From positions 203,539-267,538 of the forward strand of contig NZ_BMPB01000011.1 of assembly GCF_014647375.1 (NCBI RefSeq): DNA of 64,000 nt, given 5' to 3'. The notes under the pieces were generated by a model. That model saw nothing but the letters and a program-made list of their open reading frames with translations, had not been told where the DNA came from and searched no databases. Origin of the DNA: Parabacteroides faecis (GTDB lineage: Bacteria > Bacteroidota > Bacteroidia > Bacteroidales > Tannerellaceae). Below are positions 35,351 through 46,136 of this stretch, piece after piece (the first letter of the stretch is position 1; every line of letters begins with the position of its first letter). The translations under genes were made by a program, and so were the position numbers.

Positions 35351-38300
35351 ATGCAAAAATTATCTATTACCCAATTTCTATGGGTGACAAAGTCACTTGG
35401 GTTAACCTTAAAAAAGATTCCATTGGTTATGAAACTGTTTTTTGTCTTTTTGATAAGTTCAATTAGCTTACTACATGCCTCTGGTAGCTATGCACAAACT
35501 GCCCGGATTAGTTTGGATACTAAAAATCAAACAGTGCAGGAAGTCTTGGAACAGATAGAAGCTAAAAGTAATTTTTCTTTCTTTTATAACAATCGTCATG
35601 TCGATTTGAATCGTAAAGTATCGGTATCTGTCGATGATGCTGATATATTTAAAATACTGGATACCGTTTTTTCCGGGACCAATGTCGGTTATTCAGTTGT
35701 GGAAAATCGAATTGTGTTGTCTGTAAAATCGTCAAATCCTATTATATCCCAAAAAGGGAAGAAGATTACAGGGACGGTGGTCGATGCTGCGGGTATCCCT
35801 ATTATCGGAGCAAATGTAATGGTCAAAGGAACGACCAATGGTGCTGTAACGGATATAGACGGACATTTTTCTTTAAATGTAGAAAAGGGAGACTTGCTGG
35901 AGATCTCTTATATCGGCTATCTTTCATCTGAAATAAAGATTGGTAATGAACAGTCGTTGGCTGTTACATTAAAAGAAGATACCAAAACATTGGATGAAGT
36001 GGTAGTTGTCGGATATGGTACACAGAAAAAAGGAAACTTGACAGGATCTATCGCAACGGTTAAAAGCGAAGAAATGACCGTTGCTCCGGTTTCCAGTACT
36101 ATAAATAGTTTAGGTGGTAGATTACCCGGATTAGTCTCTCAGCAGGCAAGCGGACAACCTGGGGCGGACCAGGCAACTATAAAAGTGCGTGGATTTGCGG
36201 ATAATGCTATTTGGATCGTGGACGGAATAGAAACTGATTTTAACCGGGTCGATCCGAATCAGATCGAGTCTATCAGTATATTGAAAGATGGTTCCGCTTC
36301 AATTTATGGAGCTCGTGCCGGTAATGGTGTTATTTTGGTAACCACAAAGAGAGGTGTTGTCCAAAAGCCGACCATTGCTATTAATTCATCCATTACTTTT
36401 CAAGGTATTACTACTATGCCTAAACCTGTATCTTCGGGTGATTATGCTACTTTGAAACGGGAAGAGTGGCTTCAGTCCGGTAAACCGGAATCGACTGCTC
36501 CCTATACGGAAGAACAGATACAGAAGTTCTATGACGGTACGGATCCGCAGTATGTAAATACAGATTGGTATAACGAATTGATCAGAAACTGGTCTCCGTT
36601 GAACCAGCATAATATATCGGTACGCGGAGGTAGTGAGAAGATTAAATATTATGGTTTTTTGGGCTATTTAGGCCAGGAATCTATTTGGAAAAATAATGGT
36701 GGAGATTATAAGCGTTATAATTTACAGTCGAATATCGATGCCAACATCACAGATCAGCTATCGTTGCAGTTGGACTTGTCTTTCATAAAATCTGATAATA
36801 TGACGACAGTTCGTGGCCAGTCCGCAGGGGAAAATACGGTTTGGCAGGATTTTTGGAATACGTTGCCTATTTATCCGGCTCATTTGCCAGATCCGACGAG
36901 AATCTCTTATGCTGATGGAAAGGGAACAGGGGGTGCACATGTTACATCCAATACTGATTTATCCGGATATACCAAAGATGAAAAGCTTACTTTAACCGGT
37001 ACAATCGCTTTAAAATATAATATTAAATGGGTAAAGGGACTCTCTGCTAAATTCTTTGTTAATTATTATGACGATATTAAATTCCAGAAGAGATTTAACA
37101 GACCATCTTCCTTTTATAGATATGATGTGGCGAGTGATACATATATCAGTGCAGGAGGATTGGGAAATTCGGCCCAATTATCACAACGGGATGATCGGAG
37201 TAAGATGCTGACCAGGCAGTTCTCTGTTAATTATGATAATACGTTGGCAGAAGATCATACCTTGTCTGTTTTGGCTCTGTATGAAGCGATTGATTATTCG
37301 GGAAACTGGATGTCAGCAAGTAGAGAAGATATGCTGACTCCTTCCATTGAGGAATTATTTGTCGGTAATACTGAAACAATGAAAAATGACGGAGCCTCAT
37401 CGGAGATGGGACGTAAGAGTTTTGTCGGAAGATTCAATTATTCCTATAAGAATAAATATTTGTTGGAAACAACATTAAGAGCGGATGCCTCGGCTAAGTT
37501 TGCTCCCGGACACAGATGGGGCTTTTTCCCGAGTGCTTCATTAGGGTGGAGAATCACAGAGGAATCCTTTATGGAAAATGCTAAATCTGTATTGGATGAC
37601 TTAAAGGTTAGGGCAAGTTACGGACGTTCAGGTAATGATGCTGTGGGTAACTTCCAGTATCTATCCGGTTATAAGCTGAATGGATATTATCTGTTGGGAG
37701 ATAAAAGTATGTCCGGTATTGTGACAACAGGCTTGGCTAATCCTATTTTGTCCTGGGAAAAATTTGAAATATGGAATGTCGGTCTGAATTATTCATTCCT
37801 GAATCAGTTGATTTATGGAGAAGGGGATGTTTTCTACCGGAAGAGATCAGGTATCCCGGCTAAACGCTCTATGAGTTTGTCTCCTACATTTGGTGCTAGT
37901 TTTCCTGATGAGAATCTTAATAGTATGACAGATAGAGGTTTTGAATTTATTGTCGGTAGTTCAAAAAACTTTAAAGATTTCAGCTATAACATCAGCGGTA
38001 ATATTTCGTGGTCCAGAGCAAAATGGGATCATTATGAAGAGCAGATGTATACAGATCCTGACCAGAAAAGGATAAATCAGAAGTCCGGACAATGGATAGA
38101 CAGACAATTTGGATACGTATCGGACGGATTGTTTACTTCTCAGGAAGAAATTGATAATTTGGGTTTTGATCAGGATAATAAGCAAAATGCATCTTTACGG
38201 CCGGGAGATATTCGCTATGTAGATGTAAACGGCGATAAAGTGTTGGACTGGAAAGACCAGGTTGAGATAGGTAAAGGAACGATGCCTCATTGGATGTATG

Positions 38301-38752
38301 GACTGAATGTCGATCTGAAATATAAAGATTTTGATTTTGCGGCTCTTTTCCAGGGTGCTTTCGGATATAACAGCAATATCACATTATGGCATAATACATT
38401 AACATTCCCACAGGAGCTGTATGATCTTCGTTGGTGTGAACAAAATAATGTATCTGATGCTCTTTATCCTCGTTTAGGTGGTGCTGCTACCAATGGTTAT
38501 ACATCTGATTATTTTTATAAAAAAGCAGGTTATTTACGTCTGAAATCGTTGGCTATTGGATATAATTTGCCCAAAGAGCTTTGTACGAAATTATTTATAA
38601 AGCAATGCAGAGTCTATTTTGCAGGTACCAATTTGTTGACATTCGATAAGTTAAGAAAATATCATATTGACCCGGAGGCCCCTTCCGGACAAGGCGGATA
38701 TTATTATCCTCAACAAAAAACTCTTTCTGTAGGTGTTAATTTGTCATTCTAA
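35351..38752 (+). CDS. SusC/RagA-family TonB-dependent transporter with STN signalling domain (PUL 2)
   Basis: 1,133 residues from the ATG at 35351; a TTG at 35297 in the same frame is disfavoured. Signal peptide ends near GSYAQ. Then an STN (secretin/TonB short N-terminal) domain (about residues 55-120; QTVQEVLEQIEAKSNFSFFY), a carboxypeptidase-D-like domain (GKKITGTVVDAAGIPIIGAN), a TonB box (LDEVVVVGYGTQKKGNLTGS), plug (IKVRGFADNAIWIVDGIETD, SASIYGARAGNGVILVTTK) and a C-terminal barrel ending SVGVNLSF. The STN domain is what distinguishes trans-envelope signalling transporters and pairs with the FecR/sigma genes just upstream. Confidence 0.94.
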   Translation: MQKLSITQFLWVTKSLGLTLKKIPLVMKLFFVFLISSISLLHASGSYAQTARISLDTKNQTVQEVLEQIEAKSNFSFFYNNRHVDLNRKVSVSVDDADIFKILDTVFSGTNVGYSVVENRIVLSVKSSNPIISQKGKKITGTVVDAAGIPIIGANVMVKGTTNGAVTDIDGHFSLNVEKGDLLEISYIGYLSSEIKIGNEQSLAVTLKEDTKTLDEVVVVGYGTQKKGNLTGSIATVKSEEMTVAPVSSTINSLGGRLPGLVSQQASGQPGADQATIKVRGFADNAIWIVDGIETDFNRVDPNQIESISILKDGSASIYGARAGNGVILVTTKRGVVQKPTIAINSSITFQGITTMPKPVSSGDYATLKREEWLQSGKPESTAPYTEEQIQKFYDGTDPQYVNTDWYNELIRNWSPLNQHNISVRGGSEKIKYYGFLGYLGQESIWKNNGGDYKRYNLQSNIDANITDQLSLQLDLSFIKSDNMTTVRGQSAGENTVWQDFWNTLPIYPAHLPDPTRISYADGKGTGGAHVTSNTDLSGYTKDEKLTLTGTIALKYNIKWVKGLSAKFFVNYYDDIKFQKRFNRPSSFYRYDVASDTYISAGGLGNSAQLSQRDDRSKMLTRQFSVNYDNTLAEDHTLSVLALYEAIDYSGNWMSASREDMLTPSIEELFVGNTETMKNDGASSEMGRKSFVGRFNYSYKNKYLLETTLRADASAKFAPGHRWGFFPSASLGWRITEESFMENAKSVLDDLKVRASYGRSGNDAVGNFQYLSGYKLNGYYLLGDKSMSGIVTTGLANPILSWEKFEIWNVGLNYSFLNQLIYGEGDVFYRKRSGIPAKRSMSLSPTFGASFPDENLNSMTDRGFEFIVGSSKNFKDFSYNISGNISWSRAKWDHYEEQMYTDPDQKRINQKSGQWIDRQFGYVSDGLFTSQEEIDNLGFDQDNKQNASLRPGDIRYVDVNGDKVLDWKDQVEIGKGTMPHWMYGLNVDLKYKDFDFAALFQGAFGYNSNITLWHNTLTFPQELYDLRWCEQNNVSDALYPRLGGAATNGYTSDYFYKKAGYLRLKSLAIGYNLPKELCTKLFIKQCRVYFAGTNLLTFDKLRKYHIDPEAPSGQGGYYYPQQKTLSVGVNLSF

Positions 38753-38768
38753 TAAAAAGTCTAATCGT

Positions 38769-40580
38769 ATGAAAAAAATATTTTTGTCATTAATGATAAT
38801 CGCTTCATCTTTTGTTTCCTGTTCAGATGTTCTGGACAAAACTCCATTAGATATCATCTCTGATGAAGCTGTATGGAATGATGAAGCTTTGATTGAAGCT
38901 TATTTAGTTCAATGTTACTATCACATGTCTTATTTTGGAAATGAAAGTGGTGGTGCAGGTTGGCAAGGTGATGGCTATTTCCCTGCATTCGTTGTGAACC
39001 ATGTTTCTGATGAATGTTTGTCTCAATGGAGAGATTGGGGAGAAGCTATGACCGGATATAATTATAAGTTTGGCGGACTAAAAATTGATGGTGGTTTGTT
39101 GGACTGGTGGGGATATGATCCTATCCGTAAAATCAATGAATTTATAGAAAAAGTCCCGGAATCTCCGTTAAATCAGGATCTTAAAGGTACTCGAGTTGCA
39201 GAAGCTCGTTTTTTGAGAGCTTTTTCTTATTTTGCCATGGCAAAACGTTATGGTGGTGTTCCCTTGATTTTGAAAGCGCAGCAGTTGACTGATCCGGAGG
39301 AAGAATTATATCCTAAACGGGATACGGAAGAAGCCGTCTATAATTTTATTATATCTGAAACAAGTGAAATAGCTAATGAATTGCCGGAAGAGGCCGGAAG
39401 CGGAAACCTGGGACGTGCAACGAAATATGCTGCTTTGGCTTTGAAGTCGCGGGCAGCTTTATACGCTGCAAGTATTGCACAGTTCGGTAAGGTGCAATTG
39501 GATGGAGTAGTGGGAATCCCTGCAGAAAAGGCAAAGGATTTTTATCAGATATCTTATGATGCTTCCAAGGAGATCATAAATAGCGGAAAATTTGCTTTAT
39601 ATGATCAGGATGCGGATAAAGTAACAAACTTTAAAAATATATTTTTAGTTAAAAATAATAGTGAGGTTATCTTTGCAAAAAGACACGATAGTTCAAACGG
39701 TTTGATAACAGGTGGAAATGGATGGGCTGTTGATTTCTTTCAGTGTCCTCGTCCCCAGGGTTGGAACAGAGGTAACCTGGACGGTCCTTATCTGGAGTTA
39801 GTGGAAGATTTTGAGTATGTGGATGGTACTCCCGGAAAACTGAACCGTTCAGAAGTGGAGAATGGTCTGTGGACTATGGATAAGTTGTGGGGGAAAAAGG
39901 ATCCTCGTTTCTTTGCAACGATATATACACAGGAAACTCCGTGGAAAGGTAGCTTTGTGGACTACCATAATGGCTTGCTTTTACCGGATGGGACGATTAT
40001 GACGAAGGATTCTTACAAGGGAGTGTTATGTACAGGCGATCAGGATCTGGAAGGTACTTGTTTTGGTGTAATGAAATATTTGGATGAATCTCATGATAAT
40101 ATGGCAGGAACAGAGTCTGCATGGGCTACTTCTTCCCAGGATTTCTTATTATTCCGTTATGCGGAAACCTTACTGAATTTAGCGGAAGCTGCTTATGAAT
40201 TAGGTAAGAATGGTGAAGCTTTGGATGCTATCAATCAGATACGGGAACGTGCCGGAATTGCCTCGCTGAAAGAGATCAGCCAGGATAAGATACGTCATGA
40301 AAGAAAAGTCGAACTGGCATTTGAAGGACACCGGTATTGGGATGTCAGACGTTGGAGAACTGCAACCACTGAATTATCAAGAAGTTTTTCTGGTCTTCGA
40401 TATATATTAGACTATTCTAGTTATACAGATGATGAGAAAAAATATAAACTGGAAATTCTGGATAATATCGACGGAAGTGTTTCTACACCGTTGTTCAAAG
40501 AGGAAAATTATTATTTGCCTATAACTTTGAGCAGAACGTCTAGCAATCCTAATATGGTAGAAAATCCAGGATATAAATAA
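38769..40580 (+). CDS. SusD/RagB-family surface-binding lipoprotein (PUL 2)
   Basis: 603 residues from the ATG at 38769, which gives a lipoprotein signal (LMIIASSFVSC); the upstream start at 38733 overlaps susC. SusD features: ARFLRAFSYFAMAKRYGGVP, NLGRATKYAALALKSRAALY, and the C-terminal AINQIRERAGIASL, RHERKVELAFEGHRYWDVRR, and NPNMVENPGYK end. Binds substrate at the surface for the partner SusC. Followed by a hairpin that may reduce read-through into the enzyme genes. Confidence 0.94.
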   Translation: MKKIFLSLMIIASSFVSCSDVLDKTPLDIISDEAVWNDEALIEAYLVQCYYHMSYFGNESGGAGWQGDGYFPAFVVNHVSDECLSQWRDWGEAMTGYNYKFGGLKIDGGLLDWWGYDPIRKINEFIEKVPESPLNQDLKGTRVAEARFLRAFSYFAMAKRYGGVPLILKAQQLTDPEEELYPKRDTEEAVYNFIISETSEIANELPEEAGSGNLGRATKYAALALKSRAALYAASIAQFGKVQLDGVVGIPAEKAKDFYQISYDASKEIINSGKFALYDQDADKVTNFKNIFLVKNNSEVIFAKRHDSSNGLITGGNGWAVDFFQCPRPQGWNRGNLDGPYLELVEDFEYVDGTPGKLNRSEVENGLWTMDKLWGKKDPRFFATIYTQETPWKGSFVDYHNGLLLPDGTIMTKDSYKGVLCTGDQDLEGTCFGVMKYLDESHDNMAGTESAWATSSQDFLLFRYAETLLNLAEAAYELGKNGEALDAINQIRERAGIASLKEISQDKIRHERKVELAFEGHRYWDVRRWRTATTELSRSFSGLRYILDYSSYTDDEKKYKLEILDNIDGSVSTPLFKEENYYLPITLSRTSSNPNMVENPGYK

Positions 40581-40587
40581 ATTTAAT

Positions 40588-40631
40588 AAAAACGGTCAGT
40601 TTCAGGTAATGGATCTGGACTGATCGTTTTT
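40588..40631 (+). terminator. Terminator or attenuating hairpin between susD and the enzyme genes of PUL 2
   Basis: AAAAACGGTCAG (40588-40599) pairs with CTGATCGTTTTT (40620-40631), 12 bp with one GU pair, U-rich 3' side. It lies between susD and the first GH99-like gene and would make enzyme transcripts less abundant than susCD. Confidence 0.65.
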
Positions 40632-40650
40632 ATGAAAGAAAAAATAAGAT

Positions 40651-41871
40651 ATGAATCTAAAAGTAATTATTTGTTTGATTATGCTGGCTTTTACTGCAAC
40701 GGGTATGAGTCAGGCGAAAGATGTAAGTGATGAAATTACAGTAGCGTGCTATTATTTCCCTAATTATCATACACGTGATACTACCGATTTGCGTATTAGC
40801 CGTCAGCATTTTGAAAACTGGTCGGAATGGGAGTTGGTAAAGCATGCCAAACCTCGCTTTGATGGTCATTATCAGCCTAAAGTACCAGCATGGGGATATA
40901 CTGACGAAAAAGACCCCAAAGTGATGGAGCAGAAAATACAGGCTGCATCGACGCATGGTATCGATGTGTTTATTTTCGATTGGTATACCTATGAGGGGAA
41001 ACCTTTTTTAAACCGTTGTCTGGATGAAGGTTTTCTTCACGCATCGAATACTGATTCCATTAAATTTGCTCTTATGTGGGCAAACCACGACTGGATGGAA
41101 TTATATCCTTATACTGCTGGTGATAAACATGATTATTTATATAACGGAAAGGTTACCTCTGAAATGTTCGATCGTATTGGTGATAATTTGATCGAGCAAT
41201 ATTTTACTAAGTCAAATTATTGGTTGATAGATGGGAAGGCTTATTTCTCTATTTATGATATTCAAAATTTTATTAATAGTTTCGGTTCTTTGGAAGCTAC
41301 GATAAAAGAAATGAAAAAATTAGATCGGAAAGCTATTGATGCCGGATTGAAGGGGATACATTGGAATTTGGTAGCTTGGAGTACGGCAATTTTGCCCGGT
41401 CAGGATGCTCCGCTGAACAATAGAGAATTATTAGAAAAGTTGAAGTTCGATTCTGCGACTTCTTATGTCTGGATTCATCATGTCGGATTGCCGCAGGTTG
41501 AAACCGATTTTAATTATGTCAGGGATAAATACCTGGAACATTGGGATAATGCCGTGAAAGATTATGGAGTTCCTTATTATCCGAATGTAACTATGGGATG
41601 GGATCCAAGTCCGAGAACGAATCAGGAGAAGGAGTGGAGTGGTAGTAATTATGGCTATCCTTATACGAACACGATGTCGAATAATACTCCGGCAAATTTC
41701 AAAAAAGCTTTACAAATGACCCGGGATAGATTATTGGCAGACCCTGATGGCCCGCGTATTTTAAATATCAATTGTTGGAATGAATGGACGGAAGGTAGTT
41801 ATCTGGAACCCGATACGAAAAACGGAATGTCCTATCTGGAAGCTGTAAAAAGTGTTTTTAATAAAGAATAG
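40651..41871 (+). CDS. GH99/WbsX-like glycoside hydrolase, paralogue 1
   Basis: 406 residues with a signal peptide. The whole mature protein is a GH99-like (WbsX, PF14307-type) barrel: VACYYFPNYHTRD at the start, WGYTDEKDPKVMEQKIQAA, GIDVFIFDWYTYEGKPFLNR, and near the end INCWNEWTEGSYLEPD. GH99 enzymes (endo-alpha-1,2-mannosidases/mannanases) use two Glu in a NEWxE motif; both are present here. True substrate of this subfamily in PULs is uncertain, so a hydrolase acting on an alpha-linked backbone is the best call. First of four paralogues in this operon, 70 bases after susD. Confidence 0.82.
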   Translation: MNLKVIICLIMLAFTATGMSQAKDVSDEITVACYYFPNYHTRDTTDLRISRQHFENWSEWELVKHAKPRFDGHYQPKVPAWGYTDEKDPKVMEQKIQAASTHGIDVFIFDWYTYEGKPFLNRCLDEGFLHASNTDSIKFALMWANHDWMELYPYTAGDKHDYLYNGKVTSEMFDRIGDNLIEQYFTKSNYWLIDGKAYFSIYDIQNFINSFGSLEATIKEMKKLDRKAIDAGLKGIHWNLVAWSTAILPGQDAPLNNRELLEKLKFDSATSYVWIHHVGLPQVETDFNYVRDKYLEHWDNAVKDYGVPYYPNVTMGWDPSPRTNQEKEWSGSNYGYPYTNTMSNNTPANFKKALQMTRDRLLADPDGPRILNINCWNEWTEGSYLEPDTKNGMSYLEAVKSVFNKE

Positions 41872-41876
41872 AAAAT

Positions 41877-43073
41877 ATGAAAAATCGATTGTGTTTATTA
41901 TTTGTGTTTTTGTGTTGCTCGATCCTTTTGTTTGGACAAGGAAAGAAGCAGAAGTATGATATCGCAGCATTTCTCTATCCGGCGTATGCTTCTGACGATC
42001 CGCGTTTACGTCCGTTCTGGCCGATGGGAATAGGTGAGTGGGAGACTGTTATGACAATGCAAAAGAGAAATCCCGGACATTATTGGGACCGCAAACCTTT
42101 GTGGGGATATATTAATGAAGCAGATCCTTCGGTTATGTCGATGGAGATAGAACAGGCAACAAAGCATGGTGTAAATGTTTTTATTTTTGACTGGTATTGG
42201 TATGACGGTCGTCCGTTTATGGAGACGACTTTGGATAATGGTTTCCTCAAAGCTGATAATGTGGATAAAATGCAGTTCTACCTGATGTGGGCAAACCATG
42301 ATGTGGTGAATGTCTGGGATACCCGCCTGGCCAGAGTCAAAGAAGATAATGTGATCTGGACCGGCAAAGTGGACCGTCAGGAGTTTGAAAAGATCTGCAA
42401 ACGTAATATCGAGAAATATTTCAAACATCCTCAATATTATAAGATAGACGGAAAACCTGTTTTTATGATTTATGATATACCACAGTTAATAGCAGGTTTG
42501 GGAGGAGTCGAAGAAACAGCAGATGCTTTGGAATGGTTTAAGAAGGAAACGAAAAAGGCAGGGTTTCCCGGACTAGAGTTGCAGATAACGATGTGGTCCA
42601 TTAATATGAACTATAGTGGGTTCGATGCTGGAAAAACAACGAATCCGGAGAATTCATTCGTAAAGAAATTAGGATTCACTAGCGGTACTCATTATCAGTT
42701 TGCCCATTTTACGAATGTAAATGAAGATTATAATGTCATTATGGATGCGGTTGAAAAAGAATGGGAACGCATTGATTCTTCTTATGACTTTACTTATTAT
42801 CCTCATATAAGTGTGGGATGGGATAATAGTCCCCGTACAGGTGTAAGTGCAGTTGTGAAGAATAATACACCCGAAAATTTTGAAAAAGCACTTCGTCGTG
42901 CTAAAGCTTTTGCCGACCGGCATCCGAAACAAAAGCCATTGATAACGATAAATAGTTGGAATGAATGGACAGAAACTAGCTATTTGATGCCTTGTGATAT
43001 GTTTGGGTACGGCTATTTGGAAGCGGTTAAACGGGTATTTGTGGATTTAAATGAATTATCAAATGAAAAATAA
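41877..43073 (+). CDS. GH99/WbsX-like glycoside hydrolase, paralogue 2
   Basis: 398 residues; signal sequence LLFVFLCCSILLFGQ. Same domain: YDIAAFLYPAYASDDPRLRP, WGYINEADPSVMSMEIEQA, VFIFDWYWYDGRPFMETTLD, and INSWNEWTETSYLMPCD. The catalytic-type NEWTE is kept but the next residues differ from the other three (TETSYLMPCD instead of xEGSYLEPD), which suggests a changed substrate subsite. Five bases after paralogue 1, and its end overlaps the GH106-like gene if that starts at 43051. Confidence 0.82.
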   Translation: MKNRLCLLFVFLCCSILLFGQGKKQKYDIAAFLYPAYASDDPRLRPFWPMGIGEWETVMTMQKRNPGHYWDRKPLWGYINEADPSVMSMEIEQATKHGVNVFIFDWYWYDGRPFMETTLDNGFLKADNVDKMQFYLMWANHDVVNVWDTRLARVKEDNVIWTGKVDRQEFEKICKRNIEKYFKHPQYYKIDGKPVFMIYDIPQLIAGLGGVEETADALEWFKKETKKAGFPGLELQITMWSINMNYSGFDAGKTTNPENSFVKKLGFTSGTHYQFAHFTNVNEDYNVIMDAVEKEWERIDSSYDFTYYPHISVGWDNSPRTGVSAVVKNNTPENFEKALRRAKAFADRHPKQKPLITINSWNEWTETSYLMPCDMFGYGYLEAVKRVFVDLNELSNEK

Positions 43074-46000
43074 ATATTGGGGAGGGGTTATAGCTCTTCT
43101 TATTCTTGCATTTGTTAATGTACAATGTGACTCTAGTGTAAGATTTATTGGAGATACATTAGAAGAAGGATTTAAATCACCTCCTAAAGGTGCGAATCCG
43201 GGAGTTTATTGGTACTTTATGGATGGAAATCTTTCGAAGGAAGGGATAACGAAAGATTTGGAATCAATGGTTCAGGTGGGAATTTCTCATGCAATCTTTC
43301 TTGAAGTAAATGCTGGAGTTCCTCGTGGAAAAGTTGATATGCTCAGTCCGGAATGGATGGACATATTTAAACATATGGTTTCAGAAAGCGAAAGGTTAGG
43401 AGTGCGTTTATCCATTGCCACCGGACCGGGATGGGCTGGAACTGGTGGACCATGGGTGGATGTAGAAGAATCCATGCAACATCTGGTAGCTAGTACGGTG
43501 GTGGTAAATGCTTCTGACATATCCGGTGTTATCCTTCCTAAACCTGTTGCGAGAAAACGCTTTTATGGCGATTTTGTGTTTACACCGGAACAGAGGAAAG
43601 ATTGGGAAAATTTTTATGAAGATGTAGCGGTATTGGCCTTCCCTACGCCGGAAGGAGATGAAACGATTGTGGATACAGATGAAAAGGCTCTTTATGGCAG
43701 ACATCCTTTTAGTTCCATGTTTGGTGTAAAACAATTTTTACCAACATCTGCTTCTTATCCTGAAGCGGAAGGATCGGTTGTGAATCCTGCAGATATGATA
43801 GATCTTACCTCCCGATTGAGGGCAGATGGTTCCATTGAAGGAACGCTTCCGGAGGGCAGGTGGACTATTATGCGATTTGGAGTACGTAATACGGGCGCCG
43901 TTACGAGTCCGGCTCCGGCTCCCGGATTAGGTTTTGAAACGGATAAAATGGATACAACAGCCATATCTCATCATTTGAATAATTTTGTAGGGGAAATATT
44001 TCGTTATGCTGGTTTTCAAAAAAGAACATCACGGTCTCCTTATGGTGGTCTGGCTATGCTTCATTTTGATAGTTGGGAGATGGGATCGCAGAACTGGACT
44101 TCTAAGTTCCGTGAAGAATTTAAACAACGGAGAAAGTATGATCCACAACCATTTTATCCGGCATATACAGGTGTTATTGTTGGTAGTCGTGAATTAACAG
44201 AAAGGTTTTTATGGGATTTGCGTAAAACAATACAAGAACTGATACTGGAAAATCATCTTGGATATATTAGGCAATATGCTCACGAATATGGGTTGGGATT
44301 ATCGATAGAGCCTTATGATATGACCCCTGTTGCAGATTTAGAACTTGCAGCAGCAGCAGATGTTCCTATGTGTGAATTTTGGAGGGCTGGATTTGGTTTT
44401 AATACGACCTTCAGTTTGATGGAGGCAACTTCTGTGGCACATCTCAAAGGACAGCCTGTTGTTCCTGCCGAAAGTTTTACGGCTCTTAATGATGGCTGGG
44501 ATTTGTATCCTGGTCAGTTGAAGAATCAGACAGACTGGGCTTTAGCATCAGGTGTTAATCGGATGATGTTTCATACTTTTGTACATCAATGTTTTCCTGA
44601 TAGTGTAAAGCCTGGGATGACGATGGGGGGGATTGGAGTTCAATGGAACCGTAATCAAACCTGGTGGGAGATGAGTAAAGCGTATCATGATTATCTTTCC
44701 CGTTCTCAGTTTTTATTGCAACAGGGACGTACCGTTTCAGATATTCTTTATTTCTGCCCGGAAGGAAATCCTCATGTATTTAAAGCGCCGGTTTCGGCTT
44801 ATAATAAACCGGATTCTGCTTATGATGTTCTTTATATTCATGCTAATACGACTTTTGAAAAAAGGTCGGCTTCAGAAAATCAGGATGTAAATATTCTTCC
44901 GGATAAGAGAGGGTATGCTTTTGACGCATGTCCGCCTAGTCTTTTATATAAAGCAACGGTGAAAGATGGGCGAATTATATTTCCTAGTGGAGCTGAGTAT
45001 AGTATACTGGTATTACCCAATTGGGAGACAATGACACCGGATATACTCAAAAAAATAAAAGAGTTGGTAATAGGTGGAGCCACAGTTGTCGGTATGCCAC
45101 CTAAAAAGTCTCCGAGCTTACAGAATTATCCTCAATGCGATAACGAAATTAAAGCATTAGTAAAGGATATTTGGGGAGAGGGAGAAATGCCCATAACTGT
45201 AGGAAAACGTATGGTTGGAAAAGGACAGATTATTTGGGGACAAGATCTTATAAAGAATCAGGATAATTTGTATCCGGATTATGATTGTACAGCAAGTATA
45301 CTTTCTGATATGAATATTCCGGAAGATTTTACCTCTAATGGGGCTTTACGATATACACATCGTACAGTGGCCGAATATGACATTTATTTTGTTTCCAATC
45401 GCTCAGGAAAGAAAATTCAAACAGATTGTATTTTTCGTGTAGATAATAAAATTCCGGAATTGTGGGATGCTGTGACTGGGGAAATTAGGGATCTGAAATC
45501 TTTTTCAACAAAAGATGGACAGACGATTGTTCCGATGCAGTTCGATATAGATCAGAGTTTTTTTGTGGTGTTTCGTAAAAAGGGAGAACCATCTTCTGGA
45601 AAAAGTAATTTCTCTTCGTTTACTACAGTTTTAACCCTGGATAAACCATGGTCTGTTTCCTTTGATCCGAGTAAGGGGGGGCGCAGAAAAGGTTGTATTT
45701 GATAAGCTTACAGATTGGAGTACAAATGAAAATGATAGTATTAAGTTTTATTCTGGTACAGGGGTATATCGTCAAACATTTGATATGAAAAATATCTCGG
45801 ATAAACAATATTATCTTCATTTAGGTGAAGTAAATGTTATTGCTAAAGTTTGGCTTAATAAAAAAGAGATAGGAACTGTTTGGACATATCCGTGGCAGCT
45901 TAATATTAGTGATTATATTAAACTAGGAGAAAATCAACTAGAAATAGAGGTCATTAATCCTTGGGTTAATAGATTAATAGGTGATAAGGTTTTATCTGAT

Positions 46001-46123
46001 GGGGGTGTACAGAAACATTATACCAGTACTACCTACCAGCCTTACAATAAAGAATCTCCTTTGTTAAAATCCGGTTTGCTAGGTCCCGTGAGAATTCTAG
46101 AGGTTGTAGAAAAAAGTAATTAA
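43063..46123 (+). pseudogene. GH106-like (alpha-L-rhamnosidase family) lipoprotein, frameshifted at a G-run
   Basis: Reconstructed product of about 1,019 residues: lipoprotein signal (ALLILAFVNVQC), then the GH106 N-terminal half (GVYWYFMDGNLSKEGITKDL, LGVRLSIATGPGWAGTGGPW), the barrel (YDMTPVADLELAAAADVPMC) and C-terminal beta domains (WTYPWQLNISDYIKLGENQL, LLKSGLLGPVRI). The frame breaks at seven G (45675-45681): the first frame ends at 45702, and removing one G reads SKGGAEKVVFDKLTDWS, joining cleanly to the second frame. The second piece (45662-46123) has no credible start of its own. GH106 enzymes release alpha-L-rhamnose. The start is 43063 or 43051. Confidence 0.82.
45675..45681 (+). 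repeat. Seven-G homopolymer at the GH106-like frameshift
   Basis: Seven consecutive G where six restore the frame. Such a tract is prone to slippage; read it as a phase-variation site, a fixed mutation or a sequencing error. Confidence 0.85.
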
Positions 46124-46136
46124 ATTGTGTTTTTGT

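Noticed and set aside
45662-46123. Separate 153-residue gene after the GH106-like gene
   Set aside because: Its start is inside the upstream gene at the G-run and its sequence is the natural C-terminus of the GH106-like protein.
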